Part shown: piece by piece, positions 1-10,857 of the stretch | Position numbering within the stretch: position 1 is the stretch's first letter | How the letters are laid out: every line of letters starts with the position of its first letter | Source: Mycobacterium kiyosense | GTDB taxonomy: Bacteria > Actinomycetota > Actinomycetes > Mycobacteriales > Mycobacteriaceae | DNA length: 64,000 nucleotides | Assembly (NCBI GenBank): GCA_021654635.1 | Contig: AP025179.1 | Span: 372,001-436,000, forward strand | Direction of reading: 5' to 3' | Made by a program: the position numbers and the translations under genes | The notes under the pieces: model-generated | What the model was told of the DNA's origin: nothing | The model's database searches: none | What the model saw: only the letters and a program-made list of their open reading frames with translations

Positions 1-37
1 CGGATTCGGGCGGCGCCTCGCCAGGCTGGTCCGCCAT
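1..37 (-). CDS. possible 5' end of a divergent gene (partial)
   Basis: Reading leftward from an ATG at 37 gives an open frame beginning MADQPGEAPPES that runs off the window edge. Only 12 codons are visible, and no clear Shine-Dalgarno lies upstream. In M. tuberculosis a minus-strand chloride-channel-like gene (Rv0143c) lies left of the TetR gene, so a divergent gene here would fit, but nothing in this fragment identifies it. Bases 38-151 hold no other recognisable feature apart from the ribosome binding site of the next gene. Confidence 0.25.
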   Translation of the reverse strand, partial: MADQPGEAPPES

Positions 38-151
38 GGTCGGCAGGCTATCAGCCGTTTCTGGGCGCCGGTGGCGCGTCGATCACGCCAGAGGAATATT
101 CGGACCGCAGTCCGGTTATACCGGGCAAGCTGGAATAATCAGGAGGTAGAA

Positions 152-1123
152 ATGCCCGCTATAACCGCAGACACGCTGAGCCTGCCCCGGGTGGTGCCGG
201 CGGGACCGGCGGACACCGAGCGCCCGGTCCGGTCGGTGACGACCGGCCCCCGCGGCCACGAGGGATTGGGATTTCCGGTGGTCCGGGCCTTCGCCGGGGT
301 GAGCGCCGCTGTGCTGGACCCCTTCGTGCATATGGATCAGATGGGCGAGGTGGACTACGAGCCGGGCGAACCGCGCGGCACCGACTGGCATCCGCACCGC
401 GGCTTCGAGACGGTGACCTACATGATGGACGGGACCTTCGCCCATCAGGACTCGCATGGCGGTGGTGGGCTGATCGCCGACGGCGCAACCCAATGGATGA
501 CCGCCGGTTCGGGGGTACTGCACATCGAGACCCCGCCGGCCGAAATGGTGCGCAGCGGCGGCGTTTTCCACGGCATCCAGCTGTGGGTGAACCTGCCGAA
601 GCGAGACAAGTTCGCGCCGCCTCGCTACCAGGCCATCGAGGGCACCGACACCAGGCTGCTGTCCTCCGGGGACGGCGGCGCGCTGGTCCGGATCATCGCC
701 GGGGAGATCGACGGCAACCCCGGTCCGGGCGTCACCCACACCCCGATCACGATGGCCCACGCGACAGTGCAGAGCGGCGCTCGCCTGAACATCCCGTGGC
801 GGCGCGACTTCAACGCCTTGGTGTACGTGCTGTCCGGGGAAGGGGCCGTTGGCCCGGTCGGTCATCCGATCAAGTCAGGGCAGTTGGCCGTCCTCGGCCC
901 AGGCGACCGGATCACCGTGGCGGCGAAATCGGGCCGCGACACCCCCCTGGAGGTGCTGATCCTGGGTGGGCAGCCGATCCGCGAGCCGGTCTTTCACTAC
1001 GGGCCGTTCGTGATGAACTCCAAGGCCGAAGTGATCGAGGCGCTCGAGGATTATCAAGCGGGCAAATTCGGCAGGATCCCGCCGAACGCGTTAATGCCGC
1101 ACCGTGGCGGTGGCACACTCTAG
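152..1123 (+). CDS. pirin family protein (cupin fold)
   Basis: A 323-residue protein of the pirin family: metal-binding bicupins that include quercetinase-like enzymes and redox-sensing cofactors. The four metal ligands of the N-terminal cupin are recognisable: H80 and H82 in HPHRGFET, H124 and E126 in HIETP. The C-terminal cupin follows from about residue 190. An upstream ATG at 71 is in frame, but the ATG at 152 has a perfect AGGAGG five bases before it (141-146), so 152 is chosen. The stop is two bases before the TetR gene, so the two are probably co-transcribed. The cellular substrate cannot be told. In M. tuberculosis, from memory, the pirin gene of this neighbourhood (Rv0181c) lies beyond mce1 and is shorter, so this is probably a different pirin. 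Confidence 0.9.
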   Translation: MPAITADTLSLPRVVPAGPADTERPVRSVTTGPRGHEGLGFPVVRAFAGVSAAVLDPFVHMDQMGEVDYEPGEPRGTDWHPHRGFETVTYMMDGTFAHQDSHGGGGLIADGATQWMTAGSGVLHIETPPAEMVRSGGVFHGIQLWVNLPKRDKFAPPRYQAIEGTDTRLLSSGDGGALVRIIAGEIDGNPGPGVTHTPITMAHATVQSGARLNIPWRRDFNALVYVLSGEGAVGPVGHPIKSGQLAVLGPGDRITVAAKSGRDTPLEVLILGGQPIREPVFHYGPFVMNSKAEVIEALEDYQAGKFGRIPPNALMPHRGGGTL

Positions 1124-1125
1124 GA

Positions 1126-1785
1126 ATGCCGCAAACGGCTAGTCGCGGGCCTGGGCGGCCCCCCGCCGCGAAAGCTGACGAGACGCGCAAGCGCATTGTC
1201 GATGCTGCGCGTCAGGTGTTCAGCGAACGCGGCTACGAGGGGGCGACGTTCCAGGCCATCGCGACGCATGCCGATCTGACCCGGCCGGCGATCAACCACT
1301 ACTTCGCCAGCAAGCGGGCGCTGTACACCGAAGTGGCCGACCGCACCAACGAACTGGTCGTCTGTGCCGGCATCGAGCGCGCGCGGGCCGAGTCGACCCT
1401 GATGGGCCGGCTCGGCGCGTTCATCATCGTCGCAATGGAAGTGGACTCCCAGCACCGTGGCACCGCTGCCTTCCTGGCCACCGCGGTGCTCGAGTCGCAG
1501 CGCCATCCCGAGTTGCGCCGAGTCGACAACGACGCGGTATGCACCACCCGGGACTTCCTGTGCTCGGCGGTCGGCGAGGCGGTTGCCAGCGGGGAACTCG
1601 CACCCGGCGTCGACGTCGGCGCGGTCAGTGAGGCGCTGCTGCTGGTGCTGTGCGGGGTGGGGTTCTATGCCGGCTTCGTGGGCAGCTACCAGGAGATCGA
1701 GAACATTCTCGCGACGTTGCGCCAGATGATCGCCGGCGGCTTGTGGAAGTCCAGTCCAGACGCGGCAGCGCCGGGCGCTCGGTGA
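1126..1785 (+). CDS. TetR/AcrR family transcriptional regulator
   Basis: A 219-residue regulator with an N-terminal TetR helix-turn-helix at about residues 18-65 (TRKRIVDAARQVF, then ATFQAIATHADLTRPAINHYF). An all-helical ligand-binding domain follows. The open frame extends far upstream through the pirin gene in another frame, but codons before 1126 have no TetR similarity. The ATG at 1126 directly follows the pirin stop. Position and sequence resemble Rv0144. The gene is followed by a 54-base gap with an inverted repeat (1811-1824) in front of the methyltransferase pair, which it could control. The ligand is unknown. Confidence 0.88.
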   Translation: MPQTASRGPGRPPAAKADETRKRIVDAARQVFSERGYEGATFQAIATHADLTRPAINHYFASKRALYTEVADRTNELVVCAGIERARAESTLMGRLGAFIIVAMEVDSQHRGTAAFLATAVLESQRHPELRRVDNDAVCTTRDFLCSAVGEAVASGELAPGVDVGAVSEALLLVLCGVGFYAGFVGSYQEIENILATLRQMIAGGLWKSSPDAAAPGAR

Positions 1786-1810
1786 GCTGCCGCACAAACC
1801 GTATAGGTTG

Positions 1811-1824
1811 CCTAACTTATTAGG
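1811..1824. promoter_or_regulatory. candidate operator CCTAA-N4-TTAGG
   Basis: A perfect 5-bp inverted repeat, CCTAACTTATTAGG, lies in the only gap between the TetR gene and the methyltransferase gene, 15 bases before the ATG at 1840. A direct repeat TAGGT (1804-1808 and 1821-1825) overlaps it. The site is AT-rich compared with its surroundings. Binding by the adjacent TetR protein is inferred from position only. Confidence 0.4.
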
Positions 1825-1839
1825 TAGCATGGTCCGGAC

Positions 1840-3707
<1,868 letters not shown>

Positions 3708-3825
3708 TTCGTCTTTCCCCTTGCCGTCCTATTGCCGGCAAAGCCAGGTGGTTAGGATCGCGTCTATCACCCCTTTGGCGATCGCGCACCACGGCTGCGG
3801 GCACCTGGGGGAAGGAAGGACAACG

Positions 3826-5259
3826 ATGACCACCGAATCCCCGCCCGCACCCGCGCAACCGCAGGCTGCCACTGAGTCGAGCAGCGTCGCAGAAACCGTC
3901 GCCCGGCTGCGCAAGACCTTCGCTACCGGCCGCACCCGCAGCTACGAGTGGCGCAAACAGCAGTTGCTGGCCCTGGCCAGGCTGGTGGAGGAGAACGAGC
4001 CCGCCATCGCCGCCGCGCTGGAAGAGGACCTGGACCGCAACCACGTCGAGGCGTTCATCGCCGACATCGCCACCACCGCGGGTGAGGCCAAGTACGCGGC
4101 CAAGAAGCTGAAGAAGTGGATGCGGCGCAAGTATCTGCTGCTGGAAGCCCCGCAGCTGCCCGGGCGCGGCTGGGTGGAGTACGAGCCCTACGGCACCGTG
4201 CTGATCATCGGCGCCTGGAACTACCCGTTCTACCTGACCCTGGGTCCGGCGGTGGGCGCGCTGGCCGCTGGAAACGCCGTCATCCTCAAGCCGTCGGAGA
4301 TCGCCCCGGCTTCCTCGCGCCTGATGGCCGAACTGGTGCCCAAGTACCTGGACCGCGACGCGGTTGCGGTGGTCGAGGGCGACGGCATGGTGAGCCAGGA
4401 GCTGATCGCACAGGGCCTGGACCGGGTGATGTTCACCGGCGGCACCGAGATCGGCCGCAAGGTGTACGAGGGCGCGGCGCCGCACCTGACGCCGGTGACG
4501 CTGGAACTCGGCGGGAAGAGCCCGGTGGTGGTGGCCGCCGACGGCGACATCGACGTCGCGGCCAAGCGGATCGCCTGGCTGAAGATCCTCAACGCCGGAC
4601 AGACCTGCGTGGCGCCCGACTATGTGCTGGCCGACGCCTCGATCCGGGACGAGCTCGTCGACAAGATCGGCGCCGCCCTCACCAAATTCCGCTCCCAGGA
4701 CAACCCGGCCGGGATGCGCATCGTCAACAAGCGGCAGTTCGACCGGCTCAACGGCTACATCGCCGACGCCGAAGCCGACGGCGGTGCCAAGGTCGCCGTC
4801 GGTGGCAAGAGTGACCCGGCCAGCCTGCGCATCCAGCCGACCGTGGTCGTCGATCCCGCCCCGGACGGACCGTTGATGCAGAACGAGATCTTCGGACCGT
4901 TGCTGCCGGTGCTCACCGTCAAGAACTTCGACGAGGCCGTCGAATTCATCAACGCCCGGCCCAAGCCGCTGTCGGCGTACCTGTTCACCAAGTCCAAGGA
5001 AATCCGGGAGCGCTTCATCAAAGAGGTCCCGGCCGGGGGCATGCTGATCAACCACATCGCCTTCCAGGTGTCGACGGTCAAGTTGCCGTTCGGCGGTGTC
5101 GGCGCGTCGGGCATGGGCGCCTACCACGGCAAGTGGGGATTCGACGAGTTCAGCCACCGCAAGGCGGTGCTGACCAAACCGACCCGCCCCGACTTCTCCA
5201 AGATGATCTACCCGCCCTACACCGATCGCGCCTTCAAGCTGGCCCGAAAACTGTTCTGA
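3826..5259 (+). CDS. NAD(P)-dependent aldehyde dehydrogenase, class 3 type
   Basis: A 477-residue aldehyde dehydrogenase that oxidises aldehydes to acids. It has the general-base glutamate E227 in LELGGK and the catalytic cysteine C261 in NAGQTC. The C-terminus is class-3-like and rich in basic and aromatic residues (AFKLARKLF), as in enzymes acting on fatty or aromatic aldehydes. The frame stays open back to 3721, adding 35 residues, but GGAAGGA at 3813-3819 supports the ATG at 3826. Corresponds by order to Rv0147. An SDR and a quinone reductase follow at short spacing, which suggests a small redox operon. Confidence 0.93.
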   Translation: MTTESPPAPAQPQAATESSSVAETVARLRKTFATGRTRSYEWRKQQLLALARLVEENEPAIAAALEEDLDRNHVEAFIADIATTAGEAKYAAKKLKKWMRRKYLLLEAPQLPGRGWVEYEPYGTVLIIGAWNYPFYLTLGPAVGALAAGNAVILKPSEIAPASSRLMAELVPKYLDRDAVAVVEGDGMVSQELIAQGLDRVMFTGGTEIGRKVYEGAAPHLTPVTLELGGKSPVVVAADGDIDVAAKRIAWLKILNAGQTCVAPDYVLADASIRDELVDKIGAALTKFRSQDNPAGMRIVNKRQFDRLNGYIADAEADGGAKVAVGGKSDPASLRIQPTVVVDPAPDGPLMQNEIFGPLLPVLTVKNFDEAVEFINARPKPLSAYLFTKSKEIRERFIKEVPAGGMLINHIAFQVSTVKLPFGGVGASGMGAYHGKWGFDEFSHRKAVLTKPTRPDFSKMIYPPYTDRAFKLARKLF

Positions 5260-5298
5260 CCCAACCGATATCGCTGAACGCTTACAGAAAGGAAACTG

Positions 5299-6159
5299 AT
5301 GCCCGGATTGCAGGACCGCGTCATCGTGGTGACCGGAGCCGGCGGGGGATTGGGCCGTGAATACGCCCTGACCCTGGCTCGCGAGGGTGCCAGCGTCGTT
5401 GTCAACGACCTCGGCGGAGCCCGCGACGGCACCGGCGCCGGCTCGGCGATGGCCGACCATGTCGTCGCCGAGATCCGGGACGGCGGGGGACGGGCAGTCG
5501 CCAACTACGACAGCGTCGCCGAAGCCGACGGCGCGGCCAACATCATCAAGACGGCGCTCGACGAGTTCGGTGCGGTCCACGGTGTGGTGAGCAATGCCGG
5601 CATCCTGCGCGACGGCACCTTCCACAAGATGACGTCGGAGAACTGGGACGCGGTGCTGAAGGTGCACCTGTACGGCGGGTACAACGTGATCCGCGCGGCG
5701 TGGCCGCACTTCCGCGAGCAGAGCTACGGCCGGGTGGTGGTCGCCACCTCCACCAGTGGGCTGTTCGGCAACTTCGGCCAAACCAACTACGGCGCAGCCA
5801 AACTCGGGCTGGTCGGCCTGATCAACACACTGGCGCTGGAAGGCGCGAAGTACAACATCCACTCCAACGCGGTCGCCCCGATCGCCGCCACCCGCATGAC
5901 CGAGGACATCATGCCCAAGGAGGTGCTGGAGAAGCTGACGCCGGAGTTCGTCGCGCCGGTGGTCGCCTACCTGTGCACCGAGGAGAACGCCGACAACGGG
6001 TCGGTGTTCGTCGTCGGTGGCGGCAAGGTGCAACGCGTTGCGCTGTTCGGCAACGAGGGCGCCAACTTCGACAAGCCGCCCACCGTGCAGGACGTGGCGG
6101 AGCACTGGAGTGAGATCACCGACCTGTCGGCGGCGACAAAAGCTGGCTTCAAGCTGTAA
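5299..6159 (+). CDS. short-chain dehydrogenase, 17-beta-HSD4/MFE-2-like
   Basis: A 286-residue NAD(P)-dependent SDR. The nucleotide-binding TGAGGGLGREYAL is at residues 11-23, and the catalytic S151, Y164 and K168 (YGAAK) are present. The insertion NDLGGARDGTG after the second beta strand is typical of the hydroxyacyl-CoA dehydrogenase part of peroxisomal multifunctional enzyme type 2, so a 3-hydroxyacyl-CoA or steroid substrate is likely. AAAGGAA lies before the ATG. Matches Rv0148 in length and order. The next gene starts eight bases after the stop. Confidence 0.92.
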   Translation: MPGLQDRVIVVTGAGGGLGREYALTLAREGASVVVNDLGGARDGTGAGSAMADHVVAEIRDGGGRAVANYDSVAEADGAANIIKTALDEFGAVHGVVSNAGILRDGTFHKMTSENWDAVLKVHLYGGYNVIRAAWPHFREQSYGRVVVATSTSGLFGNFGQTNYGAAKLGLVGLINTLALEGAKYNIHSNAVAPIAATRMTEDIMPKEVLEKLTPEFVAPVVAYLCTEENADNGSVFVVGGGKVQRVALFGNEGANFDKPPTVQDVAEHWSEITDLSAATKAGFKL

Positions 6160-6167
6160 CCAATTCA

Positions 6168-7136
6168 GTGAAAGCCTGTGTGGTTCAAGAGCTTCGCGGC
6201 CCGTCCGGCATTGTCTACACCGATGTCGACGACGTACCCGATGGCGGTGGCAACATCGTCATCGAGGTGCGTGCCGCCGGAGTCTGCTTTCCCGATCTGC
6301 TCCTGACCAAAGGTAAATACCAGCTCAAGTTGCAGCCGCCGTTCGTGCCCGGCATGGAGACCGCAGGGGTGGTGCGTTCGGCGCCCGTCGACTCGGGTTT
6401 CCGTGTGGGCGAACGGGTTTCGGCGTTCGGTGTGCTCGGCTGCTATGCCGAGCAGGTGGCGGTGCCGGTGTCCAACGTGATCCGCAGCCCGGACGAACTC
6501 GACGACGCCGAAGCGGTGTCGTTGTTGGTCAACTACAACACCATGTATTTCGCACTGTCCCGGCGCGCGGTGATGCGACCGGGCCAGACGGTGCTGGTGC
6601 TCGGCGCCTCCGGCGGGGTGGGCACCGCCGCCGTGCAGATCGCCAAGGCGATGGGAGCCAGCCAGGTGATCGGCGTGGTGCACCGCGAAGCCGCCATCGA
6701 CTACGTCAAGGCACTCGGCGCCGACCAGGTGGTGCACCTGGCGCCGGGCTGGGTCGAGCAGGTGCTCGCGCACACCAACGGCCGGGGCGTCGACATCGTG
6801 GTCGACCCGATCGGCGGCCGGGCGTTCGACGACGCCATCCAGGTGCTGGCCATCGACGGCAAGCTGCTGGTGGTCGGGTTCGCCGCCGGCAGCATCCCCA
6901 CCCTGACCGTCAACCGGCTGCTGCTGCGCAATATCGGCGTGTTGGGTGTCGCGTGGGGTGAGTACCTCAACAAGGTGCCCGGCTCGGCGGTGCTGTTCTC
7001 CTCCGGCCTGAACCAGCTTGTCTCGCTCGGGCTGAAACCGCCTCCGCCGCAACGCTATCCGCTGTCGGAGGCGCGCGCCGCCCTGCAGAGCCTGGACGCC
7101 GGCGGGGTGCTCGGCAAGGTCGTGCTGGAGCCCTAG
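6168..7136 (+). CDS. zinc-free NADPH:quinone oxidoreductase (MDR family)
   Basis: A 322-residue medium-chain dehydrogenase/reductase of the quinone reductase type. The Rossmann motif LGASGGVGTAAVQ is at about residues 144-156. Neither catalytic nor structural zinc cysteines are visible, as expected for QOR enzymes. The GTG start at 6168 lies eight bases after the preceding stop, with no strong Shine-Dalgarno, which fits translational coupling. Its last four bases overlap the end of the convergent PE gene. Corresponds to Rv0149. Confidence 0.9.
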   Translation: MKACVVQELRGPSGIVYTDVDDVPDGGGNIVIEVRAAGVCFPDLLLTKGKYQLKLQPPFVPGMETAGVVRSAPVDSGFRVGERVSAFGVLGCYAEQVAVPVSNVIRSPDELDDAEAVSLLVNYNTMYFALSRRAVMRPGQTVLVLGASGGVGTAAVQIAKAMGASQVIGVVHREAAIDYVKALGADQVVHLAPGWVEQVLAHTNGRGVDIVVDPIGGRAFDDAIQVLAIDGKLLVVGFAAGSIPTLTVNRLLLRNIGVLGVAWGEYLNKVPGSAVLFSSGLNQLVSLGLKPPPPQRYPLSEARAALQSLDAGGVLGKVVLEP

Positions 7137-8850
7137 AGCGCTTTCAGCTCGGTGACGATGTCGCTGGCCGCGTGCTCGAACACCCGCACCTCGAACCCGC
7201 CGAGCAGCACCGCCAACCCGACGTCGGCCGCAACCGGTTTGCCGAAGGCATTGATCAGCCCGTTGACGGGATCGCCGTTGAGGGCCTGCAGTATCCCGTT
7301 GCCGAACAGGTCGATGTTGTAGGCCGGAATGGCGGTCACCACCGCGTTGAGCATGTCGGTGGTGGGCAACGCGGTCGCGTAGGCCGAGGCGGCGACGGCC
7401 GAGGCGGTGTAGGCGACGCGCAGGTTGGCGTTTAGCAGTGACTGGACGAAGTTCTGCGGCGACGACAGCGAGTGCTGCGCGCCCGCCAGTACCTGATTGA
7501 GCCCGGCGGTGTCGACGGCGGGAATCAGCGCGGTGAAGTCCGAGGGCCTGATAGCTGCGACGTCGCGGGCGAAGTCGGCGATCCCCTGCTGGGCGCCGGC
7601 GGCCAGGGCGGACACGATCTGGCCGGCCGGAACCGGTGGGATAACGCCGAATCCGGTGGCGATGTTCGGCGGGTCGGGGGACCAGCCATTCGTGGTGCTG
7701 CCATAGCCCAGGTTCACGATCACCCGCATATCGGGCTGGAGCAGGTCCGCCAGCGGGTGGCCGATGACCGGGATGGCGCGCAGCGGAGAGAGGATCGGCA
7801 GGTTCTCGGTGGGAATCATGTAGTAGTGCGTCAGGGTGGGGCCGACGGTGTTGGTCAACTCGACGGCCGTGCCGTTCGGTGCCGGCGTCAGTTCCTGGCC
7901 CGACAGGAACGGGTAGTGGCCGTGCAGCTCGATGATGCCCAGGAATGCGTTGACATCCGAGACCACGTTGAGCGGGTATTGCGGGAAGTCGCCGAAACCG
8001 TCGTATTCGATGGTGAAGATGTTGGTTTTGAACGAGTTGTCCGGCGTCGCGATGCCGAACACGTCCAGCCCCAGGCTCGGCAGGGCCAGTCCCGGGAATC
8101 GGGCCAGCAGACCACCGTTGGGGTTGCTGGGGTTGCCGACCAGGGTGAAGTTCAGGGGTATCGAGCTCGGCGTGTTAGTGGGGTCGAGCGCCTTCATCTC
8201 CATCGACGCGATGACCGCGCTCTGCGAGTAGCCGAAGACGTTGACCGAGGTGGCATTGAGTTGGCCGAACGCGGCGGTGATCGCGTTGTCCAGGATGGTC
8301 AGGCCCCGCGCCGCGGACACGTCGAAGGTCAGGTCCTTGATCCCGGTGAGCGGATACAGCCCTTCGGGGGTGTTGACACCCAGGTTGACTCCGCCGGGGA
8401 AGAACGGGTCGATGAACAACGGCGGGATGCCCTGGATGTAGTCCTGGATCGGGATGGGGTATCCGCTGGCGCCCATGACCAACGTGATGGCAGCGGCCGG
8501 GGCCGCCGCGGCTCCGCCGAGCAGCGACTTGATCGGCGCGAGAATCGGATTCAGCGCGTTCGACGCGGCGTTGGCGACTTCGGTCTCCAGTAGGCCAGTC
8601 CACCGGCGGCCATTGCCCGGGTGAATTCGCTCTGGAATGCCGTCGCCTGGGCGATCACCGCCTGGCATTCCCGGCCGTTTGCGGCGAAGAGATTTGCGAT
8701 CGCGGTTGACACCTCGTCGGCGGCCGCCGCCGCCAAACCCGTGGTCGGTGCGGACGCGGCCGAGCTCGCCGCACCGATCAGCGCCTGCAGGTCCTCCAGA
8801 GAGACTGCCGCCGTTGCGATTACATCGGTGTGCGCGGCGAGGTACGACAT
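7133..8850 (-). pseudogene. PE protein with PE-PPE domain, frameshifted
   Basis: Two frames together encode a PE protein of about 572 residues. The PE domain (start ATG at 8850, MSYLAAHTDVI) runs to AAGGLAY and then loses frame at about 8589-8592. The rest (ETEVANAASNALNP onward) continues one base out of phase to the stop at 7133. One base is missing compared with an intact reading. The lesion falls in the YxxxD/E secretion signal at the end of the PE domain. The C-terminal PE-PPE domain (serine hydrolase fold) is complete, with GYSQS as the nucleophile motif and a conserved HxxY. Start and upstream PE stop overlap by one base. Corresponds by position to PE1 (Rv0151c). Real decay and an assembly indel are both possible. 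Confidence 0.8.
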
Positions 8851-10667
8851 CAGAGGATGCCGGTGAGGTCGCCGATCACGGACTCGATCGTGTCGATCGT
8901 CACGATGGTCTGGAATCCACCGGCCAGCGTCAGCAGCGCGACGTTTGCGGCGATCGGATTGCCGATCGCGTTGACCACACCCATCGGGTCGCCGTGGACC
9001 GCCTGCTGGATGCCGTCCAGGAACAGGTTGAAGTCATACGAGGGCAGCGTGGTCACGATGGTGTTCGCGATGTCGGCGGTGGGCAACAGCAGGGCGTAAC
9101 CGTCGGCGGTCGCACTGGTGATGGAGTTGACGATGTTGGTGTTCGCCGACCGGAGCGCATCGAAGAAGCTGTCGACCGGCGAGCCGGTGGCGCCCGGCAA
9201 CGTGAACGGCAGCGACAGGCCACCGCCGGCACCGCTCGGCAGCAGGCCGGTCAGCGACGGCAGCGAGGTGGGAGCCATGGCCCGGAGGTCGCCGACGAAT
9301 GCTCCCCAGCCCTGGTTGGCCAGGGCGATCTGGTCGCCGATGAAGTTCTGCGGGATCGGCGGGATCAACCCGAACGAGGTCCAGACGTCGGCGTAGGAGG
9401 TGGAATAGCCGTAGTGCGGATCACCGTAGCCCCAGTTCACCAGGTAGGTCAGGTTCGGTTCGATCAAGTCTCCCAATGCATTTCCGATCAGCGGGATGGA
9501 CCGGATCGGCTGCACGAGCGGCAGATGGTCGTAGGTGATCATGTAGTAGTGGTCCAGCCCGTTGGCGGCCGTTGTCGGGGAGACCGGCAACTCGACCATC
9601 TTGTAGCCGGGTGCCAGTGCGCCGGTGGTGGCATTGATGATGTTGGGGTAGGTGCCGTGCACGGTCTGGATGCCCAGGAACGCGTTGAGGTCGGCCAGGA
9701 AATTGATCGGGTAGCGCGGGAAATCGGTGTATCCGTCGTACTGCAGTGAGAACACGTTGACCGGGTAGCCGGAGTTCGCCGGCGTGGGGCCGTAGAAATC
9801 CAGGCCCAAGGCCGGCATGGTCAGCCCCGGGAACCGGGACAGCAGACCGCCGTTGGGGGACATCGGGTTGCCCAGCAGGGTGAAGCTGAGATCACCGGCG
9901 TGCGGGCTGCCCGCGGCGATCAGGTTGCGCAACTCGAGCGAGGACAAAATGGCGCTCTGCGAGTAGCCGAGGACCGAGACCTTCTGCCCGGCGGTGATCA
10001 GGCCGGTCGGGCTGAACAGCGCGTTGTTCAGCGCCGTCACACCGGTCGCCACCGACTGACTGAGCGGCAGGTCTTTGATCTGGGTGAGCGGATACAAACC
10101 CTCTGGGGTGTTCAGCGGAATCGACAGCGCGTTGGCCACCTGGAACTGAATCCACGGCCGCACGCTGGCCATGTACGCCAGTGAGGGTATCGGTGTGCCG
10201 CTGCCGGTCATGATCAGTGCCGAGTTGTACACGGTGGCAACGGTCGTCCCGACGGGCATCGTGACGGGAGTCCCGCCGGACGCGACGCTTGCGGCCGGGG
10301 CGAACAGCGATTGAATCGGAGCGAGCATCGGCTGCAGCGGCGCCAGCAGCGCCTCGATCGGTGACGCGGCCGCCAGGGCCGCCGCGCCGGCCGCCTCGGC
10401 TTCGGCGTAGGCGCCACCAGCAGCTGCCAGCACGCGGTTGAACTCGTCGTGGAATGCCGCCGCCTGGCCGACGACGTCCTGGTATTCCAGACCGAACGCG
10501 CGGAACAGCGCTGCCGCGGCCTGGGAGACCTCGTCGGCGGCGGCGGCAGCCAGACCGGTTGTCTGGCCCGCGGCGGCGGCGTTCGCCGAGGCGAGCGCGG
10601 TTCGGATTCCGGCCAGGTTCTCGGCGGCGTCGGTGATCAGCTGCGGTTGCGTCGCTAAGTAGGACAT
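8850..10667 (-). CDS. PE protein with C-terminal PE-PPE (serine hydrolase-like) domain
   Basis: A 605-residue protein. The N-terminal PE domain (residues 1 to about 95, MSYLATQPQLI) ends with YAEAE, matching the YxxxD/E signal for ESX type VII export. The PE-PPE domain starts near residue 145, with the strand-glycine motif IMTGSGTPIPS, the nucleophile motif GYSQS and a conserved VHGTY histidine. PE-PPE domains are predicted esterases/lipases acting at or outside the cell envelope. The usual Pro-Glu pair is replaced by PQ. AGAGGA lies nine bases before the ATG. Last of the intact tandem genes; its stop overlaps the next PE start. Confidence 0.9.
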   Translation of the reverse strand: MSYLATQPQLITDAAENLAGIRTALASANAAAAGQTTGLAAAAADEVSQAAAALFRAFGLEYQDVVGQAAAFHDEFNRVLAAAGGAYAEAEAAGAAALAAASPIEALLAPLQPMLAPIQSLFAPAASVASGGTPVTMPVGTTVATVYNSALIMTGSGTPIPSLAYMASVRPWIQFQVANALSIPLNTPEGLYPLTQIKDLPLSQSVATGVTALNNALFSPTGLITAGQKVSVLGYSQSAILSSLELRNLIAAGSPHAGDLSFTLLGNPMSPNGGLLSRFPGLTMPALGLDFYGPTPANSGYPVNVFSLQYDGYTDFPRYPINFLADLNAFLGIQTVHGTYPNIINATTGALAPGYKMVELPVSPTTAANGLDHYYMITYDHLPLVQPIRSIPLIGNALGDLIEPNLTYLVNWGYGDPHYGYSTSYADVWTSFGLIPPIPQNFIGDQIALANQGWGAFVGDLRAMAPTSLPSLTGLLPSGAGGGLSLPFTLPGATGSPVDSFFDALRSANTNIVNSITSATADGYALLLPTADIANTIVTTLPSYDFNLFLDGIQQAVHGDPMGVVNAIGNPIAANVALLTLAGGFQTIVTIDTIESVIGDLTGIL

Positions 10668-10857
10668 CGACGAATTCCTCTCTCGGCCAAGGCCTTTGGG
10701 TGCTACACCGCCGTTGCCAAGGACCCGACGACCCAGCGCTGAAGGCCGTCGCGAGGCGCAGCATTGTGAGCGTAGATCGGGTCTGGCCGGTAGGTGAGCG
10801 GAATCGCCTGGATAGCGTGGCTAAATTCCTGAGAGTTTCCTGCGGCTCGCGCACGCG

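Noticed and set aside
493..1125. N-terminal extension of the TetR frame
   Set aside because: The extra 211 codons overlap the pirin gene and have no TetR similarity; the ATG at 1126 gives the normal family length.
1804..1825. Possible IdeR iron box
   Set aside because: TAGGTT and CCTAA are present, but spacing and symmetry do not match the 19-bp TTAGGTTAGGCTAACCTAA consensus.
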